Shown here: positions 15,153 to 22,509 of the stretch, piece after piece
Numbering within the stretch: the stretch's first letter is position 1
How the letters are laid out: every line of letters begins with the position of its first letter
NCBI GenBank assembly: GCA_002887195.1
Contig: PJAB01000389.1
Location: 1-27,855, forward strand
Origin: Chrysochromulina parva
Taxonomy: Eukaryota > Haptophyta > Prymnesiales > Chrysochromulinaceae
DNA: 27,855 nucleotides
Reading direction: 5' to 3'
Position numbers and translations under genes: made by a program
Notes under the pieces: model-generated
Seen by the model: only the letters and a program-made list of their open reading frames with translations
What the model was told of the DNA's origin: nothing
The model's database searches: none

Positions 15153-18041
15153 ATGCCTGCGCCCCCACGACGAACAGTCCAGTTGGAGGTGCGTGCTCAA
15201 CGCGCCGGACCCGTGACACGCGCACATTCGCCACCTGCTCCTCCATCCCTGCCCTTACCTTGCTGGTCTGCACAGGTGACCATCCTCTCGGCCAAGGGAT
15301 TGGTCTCATCCAAGGGTGAGGGTCAGGCGGTCTCTAGCAGCGCGAGCGTGACGTTCCTCGACCACCCTCCCGTCGATTCGCCGTTGGTCGGCGATACAGC
15401 CGAGCCTGAGTTCAATCTCTCTACGACGGCCTCCTTCCACGCCGATGACACGAGCTGCCTGCTGCTCCTCACGACACCACTCTCGGTTAGCATCTTCGAG
15501 GGCACGGAGAAGTCCCTGCTCGGCACAGCTGTCCTCTCGCTGGAACCGCTCATGCACTCAGCGGGCATGCCCGAGCAATGGGTGCCGCTCACGAAGGACG
15601 GCGTCGCAGCGGGCGAGGTACTCGTCGTGGTCATGGCCGCCATGTCGCTAATGAGTGAGGAGGACTGGGAAGAGTCGGTGCTCTTCACGCTCTCGCTCGA
15701 GAGCCTTTGCAACCTGCCCACGCGCTGGACCGATGCCGCGGATCATCCCTTCGCCTACAAGGCCGTGTGTACCGTCTTTGGCGAGGAGTTCACCTTTGCC
15801 GGCGGCAAACTGGTGCGACCGACGCCACCGGCCGAAGGCGGGCCTGGCGAGGCAGCCGAGCCGGAGTCGGCCGCAGAGGCAACGGCGGCGTGCATCAGCT
15901 GGGCGGATGCCAAGGTGGTGCGCTTCTTCGGACCCGAAGCCACGAACGCGCTGCGCAAGCAGTTGCAGGTGGGCGAGCCGCCCCTCTCAGTCTCGCTCTC
16001 GCGCGCCGTGAACAACGCGGAGACCCACTTTGATAGCAACGGCGGTAAGTACAAGGCGACGTGTGCTCCGCTGCTCGGAGGACTGCTCGTGGTCGACACG
16101 ACCAGCTGCTTCGACCGCACACCCGTCGTGCCGCCGACCCCCCCATTCGAGATGGCTCCACCTCCCGACCCGCCTGCCAAGGGTAAGACCGGGCCCGAGG
16201 TCTTCCCCGTCGAGGAGGAGGAGGAGCACCCGTACACGACGTGTGGCACCTACCTTAAGTTCGCCGTGTCGACGTCGCAGCCACTCGATCCAAAGCCGCT
16301 TCCGCCTCCCCCGCCGCTCCCCAAGGTGGGCGAGCTCATCCCCAAGCGCGTGCTGCCGCAGTTCGCGCCCAAGACCGCCGCGGAGGAGTTCGACACGCAG
16401 GTGGCCAACATTGTCGAGTCGATGGTGGGCGAGTGGTCAGCGCTCTTCCCCGACGTAGATGCGAGCAGCGCCACCGACGAGGCGTCCAAGGATGACCGGC
16501 GGCGCGCGCTGCTGTACGCGCTCAACACGTCGGGCAAGTACTGGATGTTCAAGGAGAAGCTCAAGCGCTCCGTCGTGCGCCTCGTCAAGGACACTATGTC
16601 GCGGCCCACCAACGAGCCGCTCGACTCGCGCGCGAGCGACCTTTTCTACAACGACCTGTACGTGCAGCTCACGCAGCGGCTGCACAAGGCGCTTAACGGC
16701 GTCTTCTTCCCATCGACGGAGGCGGCGCCCGCGCCATCGCTCCCTGACCAACCCGAGGGCGCGGCAACCGCGGCGGTGCTTGGCGCGCTCGCGGACGAGA
16801 TGGAGATGGTCTTCTCGTACGATGCGGCGGCCACGTACCACAAGGAGCGCATCGCCAGCTGCAAGCACCTCGCGGTCGCGTGGTACGACTACGCTCTCTT
16901 CCTGATGCGCGTCAACGACGCGCCCATGGCCGAGGAATGCTCCCGCGAGGCGATCGCTCTCTCGCCGGCGACGCCCGACTACCTGCTGGCGCATGGCGCC
17001 ATCCTTGCGTCGCGCGGCAACCTTGAGGAAGCCGAGGTCTTCCTCAAGTCCGCGCTCGATGCGACGCCGAACGCGGTCGACGCGTGGCTCGTCGTCGCGC
17101 TGCTCTACCACCTGATGGAGCGGGGGCGCGACAAGCGCACGGCGCTCAAGGCTGCCAAGGCGCTGTGCGACGAGGATTTGACGGGCGCTTACCTCGCGCT
17201 CGCACGCAAGCTGCTGCCAATCAACTGCGCTGTGCTCATTGAGCTCGCGCTGCAGCACGAGGAGCAGCTCTCCGGCGGCGTCACCGGCGCGCTCCTGCTC
17301 ACGCGCGGCGAGATGCAGCTGCACAGCGCCAGTGCCGCCGTGGCCGCGAGCACGCTCGAGGCGGGGCTCGACGTCGCGCGCAAGAACGCGTCCGGTTACG
17401 CGCTGCTCGGCAAGGCGAGGCTGCAGCTCGGCGAAGTCGAGGCGGCACGTGCCGCCTTCGAGAAGGCGCTCGAGCGCTCACCGCAGCCCTACCCATTGGC
17501 GACTCTGCTGCTGCTTGGCCGCCTGTGCCTCGACGCAGGCGAGAGCGCGCGCGCCAAGGAGCTCTTCCTCTACGCGTGCCGCCAGCGTCCGAGCTGCACG
17601 TCGTGGCTCGGCGCGGGCCAGGCGTGCCACGCCCTCGGCGAGCTCGAGCAGGCGGAGGAGGGCCTCTCGGAGGCCAACGTGCTCAACAACCGCCACCCGC
17701 TCGTGTGGGGGCAGCTCGCGCTGCTCTGCCTCGAGAAGGGGAGGCTCGAGGAGGCGGAGCAGGCGCTGCACGAGGCGTACAAGCTCGGCCTTGTCGCGGC
17801 GCCACTGCTGCAGCAGCTCGGCGGCGCGCTCATCAAGACAGGCCAGTGGCAGCGCGCCGAGGGCGCCCTGCTGCGCAGCCTGGGCACCGCAGAGAGCCCG
17901 CTGGCACGCAAGCTCCTCGGCGACGCGCTCGTCGAGCAGCAGCGACATGAGGAGGCACTCGCGGCGTACATGGCCGCAAGCGCGCAGGGGATGGACTGCA
18001 AGTCGCAGGCAGCTCTCTGCAAGTCGCGCCTCAATCGGTGA
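15153..18041 (+). CDS. CFAP70: Cilia- and flagella-associated protein 70 (C2 + TPR)
   Basis: Structure is join(15153..15188, 15276..18041), 933 aa. Removing the 87-nt intron gives the start MPAPPRRTVQLEVTILSAKG, the first strand of an N-terminal C2-like domain (about 8-115). Next is a globular middle region, a Pro-rich linker (PPPPPLPKVGELIPKRVLP) and a conserved block from YWMFKEKLKRSVVRLVKD to FYNDLYVQLTQRLHKAL. The C-terminal half is TPR: repeats around AVAWYDYALFLMRVND, DYLLAHGAILASRGNLEEAE, GYALLGKARLQLGEVEAAR, LVWGQLALLCLEKGRLEEAE and LLGDALVEQQRHEEALAAY. This C2-linker-TPR order and length match CFAP70, an axonemal protein needed for motility in animals and green algae. Its presence implies a motile flagellum in the life cycle. 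The intron is frame-neutral, so unspliced translation would add 29 residues inside the first strand. Confidence 0.88.
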   Translation: MPAPPRRTVQLEVRAQRAGPVTRAHSPPAPPSLPLPCWSAQVTILSAKGLVSSKGEGQAVSSSASVTFLDHPPVDSPLVGDTAEPEFNLSTTASFHADDTSCLLLLTTPLSVSIFEGTEKSLLGTAVLSLEPLMHSAGMPEQWVPLTKDGVAAGEVLVVVMAAMSLMSEEDWEESVLFTLSLESLCNLPTRWTDAADHPFAYKAVCTVFGEEFTFAGGKLVRPTPPAEGGPGEAAEPESAAEATAACISWADAKVVRFFGPEATNALRKQLQVGEPPLSVSLSRAVNNAETHFDSNGGKYKATCAPLLGGLLVVDTTSCFDRTPVVPPTPPFEMAPPPDPPAKGKTGPEVFPVEEEEEHPYTTCGTYLKFAVSTSQPLDPKPLPPPPPLPKVGELIPKRVLPQFAPKTAAEEFDTQVANIVESMVGEWSALFPDVDASSATDEASKDDRRRALLYALNTSGKYWMFKEKLKRSVVRLVKDTMSRPTNEPLDSRASDLFYNDLYVQLTQRLHKALNGVFFPSTEAAPAPSLPDQPEGAATAAVLGALADEMEMVFSYDAAATYHKERIASCKHLAVAWYDYALFLMRVNDAPMAEECSREAIALSPATPDYLLAHGAILASRGNLEEAEVFLKSALDATPNAVDAWLVVALLYHLMERGRDKRTALKAAKALCDEDLTGAYLALARKLLPINCAVLIELALQHEEQLSGGVTGALLLTRGEMQLHSASAAVAASTLEAGLDVARKNASGYALLGKARLQLGEVEAARAAFEKALERSPQPYPLATLLLLGRLCLDAGESARAKELFLYACRQRPSCTSWLGAGQACHALGELEQAEEGLSEANVLNNRHPLVWGQLALLCLEKGRLEEAEQALHEAYKLGLVAAPLLQQLGGALIKTGQWQRAEGALLRSLGTAESPLARKLLGDALVEQQRHEEALAAYMAASAQGMDCKSQAALCKSRLNR
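15189..15275 (+). other. 87-nt frame-neutral intron in CFAP70
   Basis: It starts GTGCGTGC and ends GCTGGTCTGCACAG, with CCTTACCTTG near the acceptor. Length is a multiple of three with no stop, so it is invisible to simple frame reading. Removal joins QLE to VTILSAKGL, giving a normal C2 strand. Confidence 0.85.
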
Positions 18042-18697
18042 GAAGCAACAGGGCGGACACAAAAGATGGCGAGGCGTGCTGTGACGCACTGAGAAGGCGC
18101 GGGCAGGCAGGCAGCGCGGCAGCTTCGGGGCTTTCATGCAGCAGACGACATGGGTAAGCGAAGGGGAGGGAAGGGTTGAATACAGCGCGTACGTCATCAC
18201 TGAGAGGCGCCCGTGCGCACGTAAGCACGGGACTCGCGAACTGTGCTGCGTGCGCCATTACGCTTTGCGTTGGCGAATGGCGTTTGTGTCGACAGCGCGC
18301 TCCTCGTGAGTCGTTTGTTCGGTTGGGTAAAGTTGTCCGCGTTTCCTGTGCAACTGCAAAAATCACAACGTGAAGGACGCGAAAGCGACTGCGCTGTGCA
18401 TGGCATCCGACTCGTTGATGAGCATGAGAGCTACATGTACAAATAGACGTTACACGAAGTTTGATCAACGTGAACGAAGTTACAAACTTACATTCTTCAG
18501 TCTTCGTCCTTATGTGCGGAGACGGATTGGCGGGTGTGGCGTGAAACTGCAACGCCTGAAGGGCGAAGTGGATAACCCTATCCCCCTCGTTATACCGGCG
18601 ATGTCACAGTGTGAACACACAGTGTACAGAGTGGCGCTAGTACCGAGCGCCTCCCTACAGAACCTTCTATTGACGAACCTCAATAGCATCTGGAGCA
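18042..18697. other. Gene-free stretch between CFAP70 and the retroelement, with hairpins at its right end
   Basis: The first part should be the CFAP70 3' UTR. Base composition becomes more AT-rich after about 18350. From about 18600 structure accumulates: CACAGTGT occurs twice (18604 and 18618 areas), hairpin GGCGCT/AGCGCC is at 18633-18651, and hairpin CTATTGA/TCAATAG is at 18667-18686. The latter part may be the left end of the element. No coding frame is convincing. Confidence 0.5.
18633..18686. repeat. Two perfect hairpins just left of the first 75-bp repeat
   Basis: Hairpin 1 pairs 18633-18638 with 18646-18651 (GGCGCT/AGCGCC, 7-nt loop). Hairpin 2 pairs 18667-18673 with 18680-18686 (CTATTGA/TCAATAG, 6-nt loop). 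They end 11 bp before the 75-bp direct repeat starts. Confidence 0.65.
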
Positions 18698-18772
18698 ACC
18701 TCCTTCCCTCAGGAGATTTTCAAGCGTCACGTGGCGATGCGGATCAACCACGATCACGCAACGATCGCTCTC
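18698..18772 (+). repeat. 75-bp direct repeat, copy 1
   Basis: Identical, base for base, to 20806-20880 (offset 2108). It starts ACCTCCTTCCCTCAGGAG and ends GATCGCTCTC; the bases just outside differ. This copy supplies the first codons of the YR frame (ATG at 18737, MRINHDHATIAL). Confidence 0.95.
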
Positions 18773-19765
18773 GTGACGCTTGATGACAGAGAGAACGCAA
18801 ACGAAGACAGGGGCAGACTCCTACGGGCACTGGCCCGAGCACACAGCTCGACGGAGGCGTTGCACCTCGAGCTCGGAGGCAAACCGGGCCTCCGCGCGCA
18901 GATCCAGACCCAGCCTGCTGGGCGGATCGCCACCGCCAACGCGATGGCCGGCTGCGCCACACAGCCGCAAGCGACCCCTACTGCGACGGCCCACAACGTG
19001 GACGACGCGCTGCGACGCGCGCTAACCGCGGCACACAAAGCGGCGTCGCGCGGCAAGGAGACGGGCGGGGCGGCACCCATGATGCCCCCTCGCTTGTCGA
19101 GCGCGATCGCCAAGCCTGCGTACGTTCCGTGGCGCGAACACGCACGGCGGCACATTCCGCCCACCGCTCCGGCGAGGCGGCCCGCTGGCCACTCGACCGG
19201 CCCAAAACTCCTTCTGCTCTGCGACCCGATCAAGCCGCCCGACGGGTTCGTCCTGCGGGTGCGGACCTTGACAGGCCCGGGCGGAGCAAGGGAAGGCGAC
19301 CTGCGCCTCGCGGAGGCGGAGCGCATCGTTCCTATGCTGCCCGAATACGTGTGGCAACACGTGCTCGGCGAGACGGCGGCCAGCCTCGCGGCCTGGCCTG
19401 CCGGCAAGCTGGCTGGCAAGCAGCTCAATGCGATCGCAAACATGGAGGGAGCCAACACGCTCGCCAAATGGCGATGCACTTACGTTCACCTTACCTACTT
19501 CCTACGGGCCGAGTACGGCCGCGGAGACAGAGCCCTCGACCAGCCGGTCGGGGCGTCCGTCCTTCAAGAGTGGCTGGAAGGATGGGAAGAGGATGCGGTG
19601 GCGCTCGCCGCGGCCAAAGCGGTGGCGAAGGGAACACCCATCGAGGATACGGCGGGCGGCCTCACGGCCGCGCCGGCCCGGCTTGGGTGCCTGCGCGCGA
19701 TGCAGCGCCTGCTCGGCCCTCGACGAGGTACGCGTCGTGTACTCCGGCTGCTGCGAAGGCCGTGA
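18737..19765 (+). pseudogene. Tyrosine recombinase gene, N-terminal piece (left of inversion)
   Basis: The frame opens in the 75-bp repeat with ATG at 18737 and runs to a stop at 19765, only 18 nt past the proposed breakpoint at 19747. The first 230 residues are Ala/Arg/Pro-rich with no clear domain. Residues about 230-335 look like a SAM-like core-binding domain of tyrosine recombinases: NTLAKWRCTYVHLTYFLRAE, VLQEWLEGWEEDAVALA, then a last helix PARLGCLRAMQRLLG. The catalytic domain that should follow is on the other strand immediately downstream. Calling it YR is inference from helix pattern plus the C-terminal pieces, not from a single diagnostic motif. Confidence 0.62.
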
Positions 19766-20460
19766 TCATCACACTCTTCAGAGAGTGCATCGTGATCGCC
19801 TCGGCCGCCTCCCGCGTCACGAGATGCGGCGTGACTGCTACCCATGGAGAGTCATGGGCGGGCCGGAGCCCGGGGCGTCCAGGCTGGACGCGTACGTCCG
19901 CCCTGCTCAGCGCACGCAGCGTCGCCACCCATTCGTGGCCCGTGGGCGGGCGGTCGAGCCATCGGGTGGCCCTGTAAGGGTCGCCCTCGGCGCCGTCGTG
20001 GGCGCGCAGCAGGCTCGCTACGCGATTGCCGTAGCCGTCGCGATCGAGCACGGCTTTGGCAGTGTGCCACCACTCGCTCGTGCCCGAGAAGCCTTTTGTG
20101 TGGCATAGGAGGGGCCTCCCCGCCTGTCCCCACTGGTGCTTCTTTAGATCGACGCCGGCCCTGCCGACGCCCATGCAGTTTGCTGCATCCTCGAGCCCCC
20201 CCGAGCGTTCCGCAAGCGCGGTGCGTACGCATACCTGTATCAGGAGGGCGGCCATAGCGTGAGATCCGCGAACGACCTCGCCCCCCATCGGGAGGGCGGA
20301 GATTTTGTGGCTAAAGTCCGCAGCGCCGAGTTCGAAATGTATTGCATGCGCCAGTTCGGGCGTGTGGGCCTGTCGGCCCTCGCGCTTTTGCGGTGCGACG
20401 GCCAGTGGGTCGAGCACCGACGCGTCCGCGCTGATGTGCACCCGGCGCACACGCCGGGAG
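19742..20460. other. 706-bp inverted segment with short inverted arms, splitting the YR gene
   Basis: Left arm CTCCGG is 19742-19747 and right arm CCGGGAG is 20454-20460; they are inverted complements apart from one extra base. The block between them is 19748-20453. Read as 18737-19747, complement of 19748-20453, then 20454-21061, the frame is continuous: join 1 gives CTC CGG | CGT GTG and join 2 gives GCA G | CC GGG AGC. The total is 2325 nt, exactly 775 codons, with the only stop at the end. In the present order each of the three frames stops or opens within about 20 nt of a breakpoint, or runs into antisense. The right arm sits in a perfect hairpin (CCCGGC/GCCGGG, 20441-20458). Confidence 0.8.
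19748..20453 (-). pseudogene. Tyrosine recombinase gene, catalytic middle piece (inverted)
   Basis: Read on the minus strand, this block encodes ELAHAIHFELG, CVRTALAERSGGLEDAANC, a Lys-containing VDLKKHQWGQ, WWHTAKAVLDRDGYGN, YRATRWLDRPPTGHEWVATL and TMHSLKSVMITAFAAAG. HSLK (19776-19787) fits the HxxR/K box of tyrosine recombinases; Arg in CVRTALAERS is a candidate for the first catalytic Arg. The frame stays open beyond 19748 only into antisense of the N-terminal piece. The minus frame is stop-free and protein-like, while the plus frames over the block are Arg-rich shadow. Confidence 0.62.
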
Positions 20461-21061
20461 CACGATGGAACGCCTCTCGCTGGACGCGGCGCGTCAGCAG
20501 GCCGAGTTAGTGAGCTCGACGATCACAACACCGAGCGGGCTACAGACGGCCCGCGGCTATGCGCACAAGGGCCTGGCGGCCAGCCACGCCACCAATGTAT
20601 GCATGGTAACCGGGCTGGCAAGAGCATATCTTGCTGCCGTCGGCACAAGCGCGATCCCACGCGAGGGCGGCTGGCGCGCGCTGGCGGTATGGGTGCAGAG
20701 CCTATGCCACGGAGCCGCAGGGGCTCTGGCAGCGCCGCCGAGGGCTGCCGTCACCGCCGTCCGGGCGCCGGACGCGCTCTGGGTGACGGCGGCGCCTGCG
20801 CAGGTACCTCCTTCCCTCAGGAGATTTTCAAGCGTCACGTGGCGATGCGGATCAACCACGATCACGCAACGATCGCTCTCCCCCCTCCCACCCAGCGACG
20901 AGCCAAGGCCACACGCGCGCCGCAAGGACGGCGCGCCCACGACAGCGCCCGCGCGCGATAAATACGAGCGCACGCACGCACCGCACGGCCAGTGCGGGAC
21001 CGAGACGATGCGCTCGCTTGCGCCCAGATCACCCCCGCCTCAGACGGCGGTCAGTGAGTAA
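20454..21061 (+). pseudogene. Tyrosine recombinase gene, C-terminal piece (right of inversion)
   Basis: A plus frame, open from 20435 and stopping with TAA at 21059-21061, encodes RLSLDAARQQAELVSSTI, TARGYAHKGLAASHATNV and LARAYLAAVG. Its codons end mostly in G or C, as in real genes. Joined to the inverted block it places Y (codon 20558-20560) 43 residues after the Lys of HSLK. That is longer than the usual 30-36 of classic YRs, so this Tyr is a candidate nucleophile, not a certain one. The last 80 or so codons run through the second 75-bp repeat and tandem copy A in frames unlike protein, so the functional end probably lay near 20805. Confidence 0.5.
20806..20880 (+). repeat. 75-bp direct repeat, copy 2
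   Basis: Identical to 18698-18772. Here the YR frame crosses the repeat in a different phase, so the two copies encode different residues. Conservation is therefore of DNA, not protein. The tandem duplication starts 7 bp after its end. Confidence 0.95.
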
Positions 21062-21235
21062 CCACCCAGCGACGAGCTAAGGCCACGCGCGCGCCGCAAC
21101 CAGTACAGCGCGCCCACGACAGCGCCCGCGCGCGATAATACGAGCGCATGCATGCACCGCACGGCCAGTGCGGGGCCGAGACGATGCGCTAGCTCGCGCT
21201 CAGATCACCCCGCCTTAGACGGCGGTCAGTGAGTA
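20888..21235. repeat. Tandem duplication of a 174-175-bp unit
   Basis: Copy A is about 20888-21061 and copy B about 21062-21235. They share CACCCAGCGACGAGC, CCCACGACAGCGCCCGCGCGCGAT, a CACGGCCAGTGCGG palindrome-like core and GACGGCGGTCAGTGAGTA, with scattered substitutions and small indels. Each copy ends in TCAGTGAGTA(A), the sequence holding the YR stop on plus (copy A) and the Gag stop on minus (copy B). Confidence 0.9.
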
Positions 21236-22378
21236 AAGCGGCACGCGGCGCCGCGCGTGCAGCGACCCTGGATGAAGTCGTTGCACTTGTCGCGAACGAC
21301 AAGCGCCCCCGGCGGCCTTCACCGGAGTGCCGTCCTCGTTGAGCGTCTCGACGAGGGCCGCCGAGGTGACGCCCGCGACGGCGCCCGCCGCGACGGCGCC
21401 GACGCGACTTGCGAGCACGTACCGGATGCTCTCGAGCCGATCGACGACCTTCGGATACCAGATATCGCAGGAAGCCGCCTCGCTCCACTGATGCATCTGA
21501 TCCTGGAGCAGCTTCAGCTGCTCCAGGAGCAGCATCGTATCGATATCCTTCAGGCGGTGCAAGGCAAGGATGACCGCCCTGAACAGAGCCGGGTCGCTCG
21601 AGAGCCGAGCCCCCGAGCCGAGGAAAAGGACTGGCTTAGAGACCTGCGCGGCGCACAGGTCCCACGCGAGCAGCCACACCGCCTTCGACCCGATGAGGGA
21701 CGCCGAGGTCGGCTTGGCCGGGTTGTGGGCGAGAACATTCTCCTCCGTCAGGACGGCGTCAAAGGGCGCGTCCTTGTACGAGGGGGGACGCGGCTTGCGC
21801 ACACCCGCGTCCGGCAGCACCGACGAGTGGAAGGCCATCACCGACATGAGGCGGCCGCCCGCGCGATCCCATGGAAAGTCCGGCTTGGCCCTCCCGGTGG
21901 CATAGCCGGCGGCGAGGATGCCCGCCACCTCGGCCTCGTTGAGCGTGCGAGCACGCGCCGTAAGCTTGTCTGCCGCAGCCGAGCCTCCGATCGCATCGGC
22001 AATCGTCTGCGGCGTGAGATTCCCGCCTGGCGCAAGACGGGCCAGCTCGTTACGAGCCGCACGGTGGAGGCGCATCAGCGGATGGAGGATCTCCTCCGCG
22101 CAGTCATCCTCCGAGCCGGTCAGGCCGGCGAGGCCACCGAGCCCAGGGATGCCTGCGACGGCAGCCTGGGCAGCCACCGCAGCGGTGACGACTACGCCGG
22201 CGCCGTTGCGAACCTCAGCGACGGCGACGACGGCGACGGCCGGGGCGACCCCGTTGCGGACGCCGATCAGGAGCTTCGCGTACGTGAGCGGCGACTTGGC
22301 AAACTCGCCAAAGTTCATGTCGACGAGGTGCTCCACATTGAGACCATCGCACTTCGCCGAATCGCCGGCGTGCTCCAT
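21226..22378 (-). CDS. Gag-like protein with C-terminal CCCH zinc finger (one frameshift)
   Basis: The start ATG at 22378 is followed by DSAKCDGLNVEHLVDMNFGEF. The frame runs through an Ala/Val-rich segment, a helical part (LLLEQLKLLQDQMHQWSEAAS, DIWYPKVVDRLESIRYVLAS) and TLNEDGTPVKAAGG. Just after that the zinc finger lies in another frame: CNDFIQGRCTRGAACRFTH, spacing C-X7-C-X5-C-X3-H, followed at once by TGA (21228-21226). The switch falls at a run of five C on plus (21306-21310). One base fewer there gives 383 residues ending in the finger; as it stands the frame misses the finger and stops further on. CCCH or CCHC fingers at the end of a basic structural protein are the usual mark of Gag, which packages the element RNA. 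It is divergent from RT and convergent with YR. Confidence 0.65.
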
Positions 22379-22509
22379 GGCCGCGATGAGGCCCCAACCT
22401 CGAACGCACTCGGCGGGCACTCATCGCCGAGTGGCAAGCGATTGCCGAGAGCCTTCGGCCGCTATCAAAGCAGCTCGCGTGCACTGGGCCAGCCTATACG
22501 AAGGTGATC
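22379..22509. promoter_or_regulatory. Region between divergent Gag and RT starts
   Basis: Only 131 bp separate the Gag ATG (22378, minus) from the first RT ATG (22510, plus), so an internal bidirectional promoter is expected if both are read from DNA in this form. The RT frame is already open from 22390 and reads like coding sequence (RRALIAEWQAIAESLRPLSK), so part of this region may be RT coding sequence with a non-ATG or lost start. Confidence 0.45.

Noticed and set aside
16437..17324. Long minus frame inside CFAP70
   Set aside because: Antisense shadow of the TPR region with repetitive Arg/Val/Glu composition and no domain.
18370..18783. Plus frame of 137 residues before the element
   Set aside because: Crosses hairpins and the 75-bp repeat, has mixed codon use and no recognisable content.
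19727..20460. GTACGC at 19728 as a splice donor, making the inverted block an intron of the plus-strand gene
   Set aside because: The block itself encodes the missing recombinase boxes on the minus strand and both joins restore frame, which an intron would not explain.
21226..22423. Second inversion that would turn Gag onto the plus strand, using TGAGT (21230-21234) and ACTCA (22419-22423) as arms
   Set aside because: The arms are only 5 bp and flipping does not create a continuous Gag-RT frame. The overlapping YR/Gag stops argue that the convergent order is native. Left open in the findings.
21257..22507. 416-residue plus-strand frame opposite Gag
   Set aside because: Arg/Asp/Gly-rich composition typical of antisense in GC-rich coding DNA. 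The minus frame has hydrophobic helices, Trp residues and the zinc finger.
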